DNA of 64,000 nucleotides from Acanthococcus lagerstroemiae (Eukaryota; Arthropoda; Insecta; Hemiptera; Eriococcidae), in contig CM063110.1 in NCBI GenBank assembly GCA_031841125.1, positions 52,985,946 through 53,049,945 on the forward strand, given 5' to 3'. A model generated the notes under the pieces. That model worked only from the letters and a program-made list of their open reading frames with translations, did not search any database and was not told where the DNA came from. Shown here one piece after another: positions 45,564 through 58,200 of the stretch (the first letter of the stretch is position 1; the number at the start of each line of letters is the position of its first letter). The position numbers were made by a program, and so were the translations under genes.

Positions 45564-45946
45564 GTTACCCAGTGAAGATAGAATTTGGTGATTGATAGTA
45601 ATTTATGTTTCTACTTGGTGTTCTGTGGAGGCAGTTTGGATCAGCACAACTCCATTGCATGTATGTAATACTCACCAATTCAAGATCAGTGTTGGTAAAG
45701 CTTCATGACAAGAACAGGAAGATGAAAATCTCACGGTCACTTACCCCTTTTTGTAATTTTATGTCGCTATTTCAGTAGAATTTTTCTCTCTGTGGTTTTA
45801 AAAAATGATTCTGGTGAACTGAAATTGGGCCGACACACTTACTTTGAACCTCTGGTCGACGCCTGGTATTTACTTCAAAATAACGGAATATGTAATCACC
45901 TCCCCCCCCCCCCCAAAAAAAAAGAAAGAAAGAAATAGGGGGTCTG

Positions 45947-46141
45947 GAGCGCGCTGGTCTCGGAATCCGGAGGTCCCGGATTCGAGCTCACGTAGCAACT
46001 CGCTGCATTTCGACCTAGGCCGGTTTTTCGGCAAGAAGTGAAGAGGGGTGAGACAGCCCTAATAGCCTCCCCGACGTCTCTGAGGTAATGCTTGAAAGGG
46101 CGGATTCCAGGGCTCAGGTTGAGAGCAAAATTAGGAAAGAG
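45947..46141 (+). mobile_element. SINE family A, head partly deleted
   Basis: GGAGCGCGCTGGTCTCGGAA through B-box-like GGATTCGAGCT, GTTTTTCGGCAAGAAG and GGCTCAGGTTGAGAGC. The A box is lost, and an AAAGAAAGAAAG stretch precedes it. Confidence 0.85.
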
Positions 46142-46789
46142 GAATCCGAAAAATAGAAGAATAGTTTTTCGATTGTCTTGCCTCCAAGGGTGAGATAGTA
46201 TTGAGACAATGAAAAAAAAAATTGAAATATAGGGTACTATGGAAGCACTGCAATTCTTGGAAGAAACCATACTATTATAGTTGAATTCTAGTGTTCCATC
46301 TTGCCTTTCAAATATCTTGCCCATCTTAGCAATTCTCAATGAGTATGTGCAACAATGGGAACAGAGTTCATATGTATCCAGATGAAAATGAAAAATGAAA
46401 AAATCAATATGAGGTGTTGCAGGAATATCGCAGTTCTTGGGAGAAACCGTACCAGTTGAATTTAAGAGCTCCATCTTGTCTTTAAAATATCTTGGCCATC
46501 TTACTACTTCTCAATGAATATTAGCAACCATGGGAACAGTACTTCATGGACATTTTTCTTGCAAACCGAAATTTTGATCAGTTGTAGATCACAAGTGCTA
46601 CATACTCACTATCATGAGAATTTGAATGAAGAGTTAGTGTCCAAAAGACTACATAGTGACGCTATTGGTTCGCTAAATCTAATGTTCTTCTTCTGCTACC
46701 ATATATGTATTGGGATGGTGGATGTCGGCTGTAGCGATCATGTTATTCGGCTAACTAGTCCGGTTTTGGGAAGCAAGTCTGTTGCTTTA
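46142..46789. repeat. Duplicated unit of about 180 bp
   Basis: The segments around 46240-46345 and 46425-46525 share GCAnTTCTTGGAAGAAACC / GCAGTTCTTGGGAGAAACC, GTTGAATT, TCCATCTTG and ATATCTTGCCCATCTTA-type sequence. This indicates an imperfect tandem duplication. No gene is recognised. Confidence 0.6.
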
Positions 46790-47131
46790 AAAGTATTTCC
46801 ATCACTTTGCGGAAGATGTGTGCATGTGCATAAATCATTATTAGCCATGTGTCTCACACTGTTAAGTAAGTGACCCACAAGACGCACACAACAACATTAA
46901 TTCTTCAGATACTAGTGGTAACGTGTTCTACGAATACAATGCCATTCCTGAGAACTGGAGGATAACTGCAAAGCGTGCTGTCTGTCCATTTTGAATAGTA
47001 CTATGGTCGTTTTGTTTGCTGGGGTGTTTCTAAGGAGAGAGAAAATATCTGTCCACTAGCTTTCCAGCACTGGGAATCAAATCTGCGTCGCAGTGATGCG
47101 AGGCGGGCACGATACCACTCAGCCATTGGCG
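46790..47131 (-). mobile_element. Diverged SINE family B relative
   Basis: The minus-strand head CCAATGGCTGAGTGGTATCG (A box TGGCTGAGTGG) and GATTTGATTCCC (B-box-like) lie at 47065-47131. The downstream sequence follows family B order: CACGTTACCACTAG, GTGTGCGTCTTGTGGGTCA, ATGGCTAATAATGA and GCACACATCTT. It is considerably diverged. Confidence 0.6.
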
Positions 47132-47483
47132 TTTGGACACTTCTGTAGGCGCGCTAGTGTTGTAGACGAAAATATCATCGGTGTATACTTTAAAACCATG
47201 TACAAGTAAAATGAGCTCTAGCATCTTCAGTATTGTTTTTTATGGAAAACTAAAGAGAACTAAAATGTCAGCCCTTGTCGTTTCCTGCCAGATGAGCCCA
47301 ACTTCAGTTTTTTTTGCTGAACATTTTTGTCACTTATCATCTTTTCGTCCAAATACACCAATCAGCGCGCTGCATTTCATTATAGAGAGCGACTCTTTAG
47401 CATCCAAACGCGAAAAGAGCGTTTGTAAACCAGGGTTGCCTTCGTAGAAATTATGTTGGTGCGGCATTTTCCCTCCAGCCGTA

Positions 47484-48457
47484 CGAAGATTGTCCCATAA
47501 GTAAAGTACAAAAAATGCTATAAAATTGAAAAATTTACTGAATCGAAATAGGTATCATACAAGATTGTGAAAGTAGACTTTATTAGCTATTTTTCAACGT
47601 AATCGGAGTCTTATTTCGATACAATTTTTTCACCGCTCATTCAGTTTGAAAATGTTTTCTTCGTAAAATTGTGCACACTGGGCTTTGAAAAATGTCTCGA
47701 CTTCTGCTTTTTCTTCATCGTTTTCAAACTTCATTCCACCGAGATGTTGTTTGAGAGGTAGTAAACCGATAGTGCAAGGTCGGAACTGTGTGGAGGGTGG
47801 TCCATTACCCCCATCCCGCTCCGTTCTTGTTTATGCTGAAGAGTCAGCTGTATAGGCACTTAGCGTGCGCAAACTTTTCGAAATTGTAGGTCTTCCTGCA
47901 CAATTTGATGAACGACTGACTTGATAAATTCACTACTGCTGCAATTTCACGAATTTTCAAACTCCGATCGGCGTAAACGAGCTTTTCAGTGCGACAAATC
48001 GCCTACTCGTTGACCTCGGTGCTTGGTCGCCCTGTTCGAGGATTATCAGCCAAACTTACGACGCCGGGATCGAATTTTGTACACCATACTGATACTTATT
48101 TTCGAGAAATGGCATTCCATTACGACACCGGGATCGAATTTTGTACACCATACTGATACCTGTTTTCGAAAAATGGCATTCCAACATACACTGCTTTAAT
48201 TCTATTAAGAATCTGGGTCTTTTTTTTGTGCGTGATAAAAACGAATTTTTCGTGTATTTTGAGAGGTGTGTATACACTTCAGTTAAGATTATCGTGTTCG
48301 TTCAATTTTTGAAACCATACTACCGCAGACAACGAACCACTCTTATCGGCAGATGTTAGCCAAGCCTCCCCTGCTTCACCATGCGAAATTTTAGGTTTCT
48401 AACTCACGCGGTTCGCCGTATGGAAAAATGTGTACCTTACTTATGGGACAACCCTCG
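47484..48457 (-). mobile_element. Internally deleted mariner transposon
   Basis: The inverted ends CGAAGATTGTCCCATAAGTA and CGAGGGTTGTCCCATAAGTA (right end in reverse) are flanked by TA at 47482-47483 and 48458-48459. The minus strand carries a remnant helix-turn-helix segment (SLADNPRTGRPSTEVNE, ADRSLKIREIAAV) and a C-terminal catalytic remnant (HPPHSSDLALSVYY, HNFTKKTFSN). In the latter the third catalytic Asp expected in DLAPSDYHLF is Val. At 974 bp it is shorter than a typical 1.3-kb mariner, lacking the middle of the transposase. Stops and frame breaks make it inactive. Confidence 0.9.
48056..48183. repeat. 64-bp tandem duplication in the mariner
   Basis: Two adjacent units beginning TTACGACGCCGGGATCGAAT and TTACGACACCGGGATCGAAT differ at about five positions. 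They lie between the mariner helix-turn-helix remnant and the right terminus. Confidence 0.9.
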
Positions 48458-48459
48458 TA

Positions 48460-50340
48460 TCTTCATCTGCCTTGCCTTAGGCTCCCCTGTTCTATCAGTT
48501 GAGGCGTAGGTAATCCTTATTAATGTGATGTTATGGGCCAGCCCTCGTCTATCTGCAGCTCTGTTACCGCTGATTTCTGAGCAGTACTGATGGATCACTT
48601 TTTCTGTAATGTACCTGCAGCCGCGGTTGCGTATAGCTGTCAACAACCTCAGACTTGGTGACGTACCTATTTGTGTACTCAGTTGTTCCTTGTCGTCGGA
48701 GGATCCGGAACTCAGGTATTTAAATGGGGTCAATGGCAAACGTTCGTCATCGTCATCGGTTGCAAAAACTCCTCGACTCTGGGGCCCTACCATTGCTCCA
48801 GTAATTACTCATTTACAAGCCTATCGTCTCTATGAACCAGAGTAGAGCGATCGGACGACTCACCATCGCCGATGAGTAAGATCTGGTTTTCTTATTCTAT
48901 GGGGATCATTCTTACCTACATCCAGCTGCCAACTGACTCATGTCCCGTGTATTTACCTTTGTGGTCATTATCAAGAGCGTAACCTGGTAGTTCGTGTTTC
49001 ATCTTTCCGTGAATCACGCGGGGTCGCGTTTTGAAAAATTATATCATTTCGAGTCGGGAGAAAGTGGAAACCATTTTCTTTTTTCTTCGATTAATTAAAT
49101 GTATGTTGGATTGGAGTGTACGACTCGAATCCCGTGTACAGGCTACGATGATACAGTGAGACAAGAGATGAGAGATGACTGATGGTAGTCCTTAAGAAGT
49201 CTGTGAGAAATAGTCGCGTCACTGACACAGACAAATAAGCTGGTCGCGGTCGGCTCGTCTAACCGCACGAACGCGAGCGGCCAGGCCAGGCCATTTAATC
49301 TTTCGAATATGTATTTTTTTAAAAAAAGAAGTCGACGGTGCTGGCGGAACTGACGAAGACCAAATGAGAAAGGCTCGGCGATCGCCGACTGGTGTCCTTG
49401 TTACAGAGTGCCGTGCTGTAAGGAACCGCGGAGGTTCCGTGCTCGAGTATACAAACACCATAGGAGTTTCATAAGTGCTGCGACCTAATCATCGGCTGTC
49501 GAAAATGAGGGTTGAATGTGGAATTCGTTGTGTAAACTTATTATTATTTGGAGCTTTTGAATTAATTACAAATATATGTTGTATACCTACCACGTTCGCA
49601 GTATTACAGTACTATTTTTTTTTGGCATGCTCGTTGTTATGTAAATTGAGGAAACGCGTGTTCCGAGTAATTTGCAGCTAACGTACGAACGTTATTTTTA
49701 CGCCGAAAACACGTTTCGGTACAAACGAAGAAAAAATTGCGTGATAAGTAGGGTGTTCCACCGCTAGCCCCCTGTGTCAGCATTCGAAAAATATGTGAAA
49801 CACGAGAGGTTGATGATGAAAAATAAGTTCCCGTTCGGACGTGTGAAAGAAAATTTCTTGATTAGATTTTAACAATCGTCGTATTCGGCGCGCTGATGGG
49901 CGTTGAGATCGAAAATAACGAATTTCGTTTTGCTTTGCCTGTTTCAGAAACGTGGTGTATAATGTTAGCCTAGCGGATCTGTCCGAACTCAAGGAAAAAG
50001 TAAGTATTTGTTTCTCGTTATGGAGTTGTATGTACTGTACAGCGTATCTCCGACACACCGGTCGAATAATTCTTAATTTGAACTTTGTCTTGTGTGCTGT
50101 TGGCTTTTGGACCCGAAGCGACATTAATCAAAACCGTCTGCCTGTAATGAAAACGCTAAACCTCGATGAAAATTTGATGTTGTGTGTTCGGAAAGTCTGT
50201 GTTGGAAACGTAAAATTAACTCGTTATTGCTCGTATAAGGTGACTTGATGAGTGTCGGGACTTCTCCGACACTCGTTTCGTTTCAGAAATGTGTGTCAAA
50301 ATTGACCGCGTCGACCTGATCACACAACAAGTGTTGTTAG
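48460..50340. other. No gene recognised
   Basis: 48460-48850 on the minus strand contains a short LINE-like frame with no firm motif. 49000-50340 is CpG-containing and may be host single-copy DNA; the frame at 49952-50248 has no recognised domain. Confidence 0.4.
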
Positions 50341-50503
50341 AGCACCTGAAACACCCGAGCACTGACATCCGCCATTTTGAGTCGCTTGGTGCCCGACGAT
50401 TCACAATTCACTACGCGGAACGTACCGCGTATCGAATTGTGAATTATCGGGCACCGAGCGAGTCAATGTGGTGGATATCAGTATTTGGGTGTTTCCAGGC
50501 GCT
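50341..50503. repeat. 163-bp foldback (long inverted repeat)
   Basis: The arms of about 70-75 bp pair across a short centre near 50417-50421. The inner stem GGTGCCCGACGATTCACAAT is matched by ATTGTGAATTATCGGGCACC, and the outer stem AGCACCTGAAACACCC by GGGTGTTTCCAGGCGCT. TTAG occurs on both flanks (50337-50340 and 50504-50507). It could be a miniature foldback transposon or the template of a hairpin RNA. Confidence 0.8.
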
Positions 50504-51084
50504 TTAGTGTAGTCAGCTTGCATGTTCCCTGAGAATGAAAGATTTTGAAAGTGATGATTGGTGGGGCGTATGGCGATTCATGCATGCCAAAGTGGCTCCC
50601 CAGCACTGCTGCCAAACTCAAGATAAATATTGAGATCTCAGGATTTTGAAAGATCTTGAGACAAAATCTTAATATTTTCCAGAAAATCTTTAGAGTTTTC
50701 AAAAATTTACATAAAACTGAGTAAATATGCATTGCTTCTTCAAATTTTTCACTTTCAAAATTTGGAAATGGAAAACTTATCGCCTTATGGGAGTAATAAG
50801 CACTCAAATTTTACACAGAAATGAAAATTTAAAATACGCCTGTGACAGGCAAATGCCACTAAGTTTACAGTATTCAAGAACAAAAGAAAGAAAGAAAAAA
50901 AAGGAAAATCTTCAGGATTGTCGACAGAACTGAGGGGGTAAAACAACAAATGTGATGCGTCAGTAAACATTTTGTTGTTATTGTTTATTTAAAAAAAGAA
51001 AATTGAATAGTGGGTTTTTAAATCAGAAGAAACATGTTCAGCTACTGGGAGCAAAACATTTCAAAAGTTGCTAAATTTTGGACC

Positions 51085-51377
51085 CATAGGCGCCGACTTA
51101 GCACTTTTTGGGGTGGGGGGCAAAGGCCTCCCCAATGAAAACTTTGGAGGGGCAACGCCCCCTCCCAATATTTTCAACTCACATATGGAAAAAGTACAAC
51201 AAATTTTACCGTCAATGTTTAAATTTAACAAAAAATAAAAAAAAAAGAGAAAACGAATAAGAATAAAATCGATAATACCAAAATATCAGACGCTTCTCAA
51301 TAAAATAATTTAAAAAAAAACACGCTTCGACTGATCCTGCCCCCTCCCCCAATATTTTCCATAAGTCGGCGCTTATG
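51085..51377. mobile_element. hAT-type MITE, 293 bp, perfect 8-bp duplication
   Basis: Ends CATAGGCGCCGACTTAGC and CATAAGCGCCGACTTATG (right end in reverse) are flanked by identical TTTGGACC octamers at 51077-51084 and 51378-51385. C/G-rich blocks with CCCCTCCCAATATTTTC occur near both ends, in both cases reading the same way. Confidence 0.92.
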
Positions 51378-51760
51378 TTTGGACCACTCCAGTGGTTACG
51401 GATTTAATTTTCCCTGAAAGTGGGAGGGCACAGAATTCACAGGGTCGCAGAAGTTTTCTCATCTTGACATTATAGACCCAATTAGTGAACGTGATTCCCA
51501 AGAAAAAAAGAAGAAACAAATACATGTGTATACTACATGCAGATACACCAGTGCATAAATATGTCTTGTGGCTACTGAACACGTTTCAACACATAATAGA
51601 AACAAGTAAAATATTTGGCAAGCGTTGTCTATTCTTGATATCTGTTGGTATTCTGGATATGTTGGTCTTTGCATAGGCCTTATACATAGACAACAACAAC
51701 AGTGGCAGTAGAACGAATGACCGCTTAAAGAGGAATCTGGTATTACATCACAGCGGTATG

Positions 51761-52010
51761 GTTTTTCTGCGCACAGAAAACTGATAACGTTTTTGTCTGC
51801 ACAGAAAACACGTAACGTTTTTCTGCGTGCAGAAAACTGATAACCTTTTTTCATGCGTACAGAAAACACGTAACGTTTTCCTGCACACAGAAAAATAACA
51901 TTTTTTGTGCGCACAGACAACACGTAACGTTTTCCTGCGCACAGAAAACTGGTAACGTTTTTCTGCGCACATAAAACAGGTAACGTTTTTCTGCGCGTAG
52001 AAAAACGTTA
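51761..52010. repeat. Hairpin minisatellite
   Basis: About nine units of roughly 25-33 bp carry TTTTCTGCGCACAGAAAA (itself a palindrome) followed by CACGTAACG or CTGATAACG spacers. Each unit can form a small stem. The minus strand stays open for 154 codons from 51923, giving a repeated FLCAEKRY/FSVRRKT-like peptide, which I take as a by-product of the repeat. Confidence 0.9.
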
Positions 52011-52019
52011 GAGAGTTCT

Positions 52020-54607
52020 ACAAAATTATTACATACAATTATTGCTTTTTATCTCGCAGTTTATCATCTGTTGACAATGTCTGAATTCTGAATACGTGAT
52101 GCGGCGCAAAAATTCCTATCATATGTCTGAAAATAAAATCTTCCAGGAGATAAATGTATAAAAAATTTCGTCACGAGGAACCGTGTAAATGTGAATATTT
52201 AAGTCTGTTTTGAATGGCAGAAATCTCGCAGTGGACGATGTAAATGTGTGTGTGTTGTTATTTTCTTTCATTGAAGCGCAGACAAAGAAACAGTTTCCCG
52301 ATTTGTAGTGGGGGTTCCTTTGCTACATCAAATGATTGACGTTCTCATCCAACTTACTTCCTACTTGCTGCTTGAAGCAGCTGTTAGAGTAGTTAACTTT
52401 CCTCAAAAATTGAAGCTACTTCAGTCTAATGGACTTACTGTTACTTCAGCCGAAGATTTACCGACAAAAAATTGCTGAGGAAGGAGTAGTCAAAATTTTT
52501 AAGTCATTGATTTCACGATCAAAAAAATGTTACGGTGCGTTTTTACTTATTTAAGTTGTAAAAACAGGCAAACAATTTTTTAAAGTCAAATTTTTCAACA
52601 TTTTTAAGCTGAGAGCCATTGATTTTTTCACTGGAGCCAGTGACTGGGTCATTCTCCGGAAACTGAGAATATTTTGTTACAAGCAAATTTTAAACTTGAC
52701 TTTCGATTTTTTCGGGGGTAGGGGGCATTTTGGGTTGCACAGTAACATCCGTAACAAATTCCACCAATCCAATTCATCAGACAGGACAATTATTACCAAC
52801 TTTTGAATGGAAAAAGCATGGAAAGATGTCCATCGTCGTGGATGTTACCATCTTGTTTCAATACCTGTTATATTATTTTAAATTTTAGTTTCGAGATATT
52901 TATTCCCAATAAAGTAGTATTATTGATCGAAAAGATTGAAAGTTCATGTTGAGAAGTTCAATTTGCTGTCAGTGACTTCACATTTAAGGGATGGTGCAAA
53001 GTTCTGTTATCAGGGTTTTCAGTCCACTGTCTCGGTTAATGTTTGACTGCTGCAGAGGTAATATGTGCCTTATACCCACATTTTGAGCATAACAAATGGC
53101 AATGCTGGTACAGTTTCATCGCTGAACTCGGTCCAAACGCCAGATTGTAGTCATTGGCGCATGTGATAGCACAAGCTTCAAAAATTCCCCTAAAAAGAGA
53201 TTCTTGCAGTTGTTTTGTCCGTAGAAGTGGACATCCGTTCTTTAGCAATGGACAAAATGTCTACCATTATGAATAAAAGTCGCCGCCTCCTTACATTGTG
53301 ATGCTCATGCTCTGTAAAGTAGTTGCATGGGTGCTCTATTACATAATATGAATTAAGTACTATGGGAGGAGGGGGGCGCTAATTGAAGAAAAGCCACCTT
53401 CCTTAATACCTCATTTCTAGAGAATCACCCGACTAAACTTGTAGGGTAGCCCCTGCCCCTTCCATCGGTAGACCCCTGACCTCAGTCTGGATAATGATTC
53501 TTATCGCTGAACTTTCTTGCAAGAGTCTACTTCCCCCCCCCTCCCTCCCAAAGGATTCTTGACAACAGAGTTGCTAACATAGGCACTGTTTCTTTGATCT
53601 CCCGTGCGATGTTTAAGTGATTGGAGGCTTGCTATGCTTTTAATCATTGTTAAGATCTTGCTATGCAGGGTGCACTCAGTATGCCCTGGCGCGCTTCATT
53701 TGTCTTCATCTATAACGCTGTCCGTAGAACATATACCATCGTACATTATGGCACTGGCTATGCCATATAATACGTATAATGTAATGCAGCACGCATCCGA
53801 ACAACCGTTCAAGAAAATACGAAACCATATTTCCAAAACGAACGCACTTGGAACGTTCTGCGTCATCGTTGTCGAATATCAACTCGCTATATCTATATAC
53901 AATATAAATTACTATTTTACGCCGTGTTTCCGCCCTCCACAATTTGCTATTCCTCTGTGCTGGTCAGCCCATAAGTTTATTCTTCAGGTCTTACAACAAC
54001 ACTTCCAAAAGTCCGTCGCTCGATAGAATCGCAATTATCGTATCGAATACGTTCGCTGAATATCTATACGCTCATATAGCTCTCTATGCTTGCTGTTGCC
54101 AAAATACAGCATGGATACTACGTGATCGAACAACTATACAGTACATAAGATATGACAGGAATGGGGAGGGGGTGCATACATTACGATATAGCAGAACTTC
54201 GTTTTAACGTTTTTCTGATTATATTGCGTTTTTTGCTCCGGTCCCTTGACATTGCAATATTTCTACGTACATCGTATTGCTGTTGATTCGCCGTATTTAA
54301 CCTGCTTCGCGGTATAGGGCAGGCTAAAGAAATTTCCCAGTACTCTGTTTATTTACGTTCCGCTTGACACCAACTTTCCAACAAATAGATGTTTATGAAA
54401 ATGTAAAAATGAACCTAATCCCAATTTTCATTATAAAATTTGAATGTTAGCGCCTAAGTGAGACCAAATCAGAATTCTAATTGAATATTCGAAATCAGAG
54501 ATGTGAAAACTTATGTTTCGATATTTTGTTTGATACGTCTATGTTTGAAACTCTCAGGTTTAAAAAAAAATTCAACCCCACCTCCCGTCCGGGAGACAAA
54601 AGCCTAC
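52020..54607. other. No gene recognised
   Basis: The 140-codon frame at 53604-54026 and others show no motif. A C9 run lies near 53524. There are no clear transposon ends. Confidence 0.45.
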
Positions 54608-54615
54608 AATATCGC

Positions 54616-55223
54616 CAGGGACGTACCAAAGAGTTTTCGGGGGGGGGGGGGGGATTATGAAAGTCCTAACTGACTCACCTCAAAATTCCCAAGTATCAAA
54701 GCAAAAGAAAGGAAAAAAAAAATAGAAGTTGGGTTTTTCTAACTAACTAACTGACTCAACTCAAAATTCCTAAATATCGAAGCATAAAAAAAAGAAATAA
54801 CCTTTGACTTGTTGGATTTTTGCAACTTTTCAATTCAATTCCCAAGTTTCAAATCAAAATAAATTTAAAAATCTTTTGAATTCATGGATTTTCCCAATTT
54901 TGCCCTTCTTTTTTCCAATTTGCTTTCAACCTGAGCCCTTGAATCCGCCCTTTCGAGCATTACTTCAGAGACGTCGGGGAAGCTGTTAGGGCTGTCTTAG
55001 CCCTCTTCCTTTCTGACCGAAAAACCGACCCAGGTCGAAATCTGTCGAATTGCTACGTGGGCTCGAACCCAGGATCTCCGGATTCCGAGACCAACGCGCT
55101 ATCCACTCGGCCAACCAGACCCCTTCCCAATTTTGCCTGACTGAAATGATAAATTTTCCGAACTACTGAGTGAAAAATTCCTACCGGTGGGGGGAGTTTC
55201 CCCCCTCTATCGGTACGTCCCTA
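54616..55223. mobile_element. MITE with CAGGGACGTACC ends, carrying a SINE
   Basis: The left end CAGGGACGTACCAAAGAG and the right end TAGGGACGTACCGATAGAG (in reverse) are flanked by AATATCGC (54608-54615) and GTTATCGC (55224-55231), 6 of 8 identical. A 14-G run follows the left end. The interior holds repeated units with CTGACTCAACTCAAAATTCC. A family A SINE lies at 54922-55125. Relatives are at 999-1475 and 18358. Confidence 0.82.
54922..55125 (-). mobile_element. SINE family A, full-length copy
   Basis: The minus strand reads GGTCTGGTTGGCCGAGTGGA (A box), a B-box-like GGGTTCGAGCCC, GGTCGGTTTTTCGGTCAGAA and GGCTCAGGTTGAAAGC. Nested in the MITE. Confidence 0.92.
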
Positions 55224-55231
55224 GTTATCGC

Positions 55232-58200
55232 CTATTGGGTCAATCTTACGTTCAAAAGAAATATAGGAGGCATCACTACCCTGTTCCCCTCCCAATCGAC
55301 TTCTTTTGACTTGAGAAGTCTCTGATCAGTGTAGGACAAAGAAGGATCATGAAGTGATCAAATCTAATTTTTTCCCCTTCAGTGAAAAATTTCTCTCTCC
55401 GTGAAGGGAAACACGCTTATCCCCAATTCTGGAATTTCAAATAGAATGGTACCGAATAAATGTGTGAAATGGGTTTTCTGGGTCGCTGATTTGGAGTATC
55501 TTCTCAGACTTTTCACTTAGTCTCGGTTTTGTGACCCAAATTTCGAATTTCCCTTTTGAAATGGACCAAAGTGACTTGACGTGAATAATTGGATCAAGTA
55601 TCAGAATAAAGAGTTCTGTTTTCCTGATTTTAAATAATTCATCAGAATTTTGATATTTGGGGACAGTTGGGTTTCCAAAATCCAAGTTTCTTTTTTGAAA
55701 TGGTTAGAGATATGTACATTGGATTTAGATCCAAAACTATTCGAAATTAGCGACTCAGAAACCCTTTGTTCTGATACTAATTTAAATTTTCCATGGCAAG
55801 TCAATTTCGTCAACTTCAAGGGTGAAATTTGGGTTTTGAGCCCTAAAACAAGACTAAATCAAAATCTGGTGAGCTATTTGACATCGGCTACCGAGGGAAT
55901 TTCTGTCTCTGTATTTCATTCCGTACTTTCTTTTTTGAAATTTAAAATATAATGGTACTTCTGAGCTAAGATGGTCTAAAAATTGACAAGTTCTGAAATG
56001 TTCAGCTCTCATCACCTGTTTTATTCTTTTTGGCGTAAAAATGCGTTAGCCAAAATATTTTGATATCAAAAGATGTTTGGTGGTTCCTCAAGTGAGTAAA
56101 TTTGGTTTCTCATAAGGAAAGATCTGCTACTCAGCTTTAAAATATCTTTCTAAAAAAAGGAATTCGTCAGAAAGAACTATGAAAATTGTTTCTGGAGGCC
56201 AGTGCGACCTTGTCGGAATTCTGAAAAAAGTGGACTCGATACGTTACAGTCCAAGTAAAAAAATAATAGTGAAAGTAATTGTCTTCTTGGTTTTCAGGTA
56301 CCAAAATTCATTATTAAACTGGTTTTGGCCCTACCCCCCTCCAGAAAATTTCAGAAGGGTATTTAGACTTAAGAATTATATGAATGGTTCTTTCAAGTAA
56401 GTCTATCAGAAATCAGTTCTCCGGAGCCACTGAATACCCCGCTCACTTCAAAGTGGGGCTGAACCATAAACTATTGCCATTTGCTGATGTTAGTGTTGAA
56501 CACATCAGTATTGAAGTTTCTAGAGCCACTGAGTTAATTTTCACGTTGTTTCGGCTTTACAAGGTGCTGACGTACGGAGTCCAATCCATTAGGTCGTACA
56601 CAGTACTCTTAACATTATGTCGTGAAATCCCCCCCCCATGTCTGTATTTTATTGCGAGGAGGATCGATAAGGGACCAACTAGCGTCCTCAAGTTGTATTG
56701 CCTGGTGTCTCCCCCATTTAAAAAATTCCCTCCTTCCTAAGGCGAACGTACGCATACATCCAACATAATAATTTCAAATGACAAGGTTTCAAATAAAGTA
56801 TCGGAATATTGGTGTTTTTGATCGCACCGGGAATATCGCGTCAAGTTTTGGACCTAGCCCCTATTTGCGTCCAAGAAAGCGAAATTTCGGACTCAAAATG
56901 ATCAAAATTATTTTCAATTTCTGGACTAGGATTTTTGGACCCAAATTGAGGCAAGATCAGAAATTTGATGCGATATTCCTGAGCAGCGACCGAAATATGA
57001 GTGAACTCAAACACATATTTCTCTAGAGGTGCACTATTTAGACAGATGTAGATATTGGGGGAGAGGGGTCCGGACCTCCCCTGTATCTGCCAGTGTTCTG
57101 GGGTGGTGGGTAGAACAAGGATGAATCGAAAAATAATGTTAGTGAACCTATAACAAAGTAGACAAATTTTTCATGTTTCTATTTTGCTACAGTGGTCCGG
57201 CATGTATAAAGTTCTCGTTTTTTGGTGAATTGACCTGAGAAAATTGTTTGAAAAAATGTGGTAGAAATAATTGATGATGGTACTGATATGAAGTAATTGT
57301 CGTACTCGAACCAGTTAGTTTAGCCAAACTCAATGTAAGGAATTTTAAAAGTAGAATTGCAAATTTCTTCAATTAAAATCCCATGATAAAGCTTTACCCC
57401 CTCCGGAAACTCCTAAATATTTTTGATTTCAAAAATATTTCGGCAGAGAAAGGTCATATTGGGAGCAAAACATTTCGAAAGCTGTCAGATTTTGGACAAC
57501 GCTATTGTTCCTCTTTGCGGAGAATAGAATGGTCAGTATTTTCGAACATCGGAATTTACATCAGGATTCGCCTTGAATCGGTCATAATTATAATACAACA
57601 GAAAGAATTTCTGGGAAGTATTAGCTTGAGTGAATAAAGGGAACCTCGGGCTCACGCCCCTCCACTTATGAGAAAATGCATGGCGCGTGAAGTTGTGACA
57701 TTCTTTACTAGAAACATTTTCTTGGCTGCTAATTCTCTTGGAAGATTTATTCGTATAGATTTCAGGTAGCTATGTGTGATACTAATCAAGTATAAAATAG
57801 TTTGCTTCGCTGTTTGAGTCAATGTGTCGAAGGGTTGGTTGCTCTAACAGGAGAAGAAAAGGAAGAGCGAAAAAAGAAAGTCGAGACAGGTGTTGATTTC
57901 GTTGGTTTTTGAAGTACATAGCTTAATTCGATTTTGAGGGTCCGACACCCCGGAATGCGACCAAAATAGGTTTACAACAAGGTCACTGAACTAAATTCTA
58001 AAAGCTATTGTAAGGGAAAACTAATTTTATACTGCAACATCACATAGCTTATTGAAATCTGTACAAGTTTTTAACACAGTTGAAGGCCAAGGAAAGAATT
58101 GTTTTGTTGAAGATGTCAAACTCCGCGTATTTATCCAAAAAGTGAGGGGTCGTGTGGTACGCATTCTTCTTATGTGATCAAGCTGAACCCTTGCAGACAT

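Noticed and set aside
51459..51923. 154-codon minus-strand frame as a cysteine-repeat protein
   Set aside because: The repeated peptide is dictated by the minisatellite unit, with no start context or flanking coding support.
51761..52010. Possible CRISPR-like array of short repeats
   Set aside because: Units are contiguous variants without unique spacers, in a eukaryotic transposon-rich setting, so it is a minisatellite.
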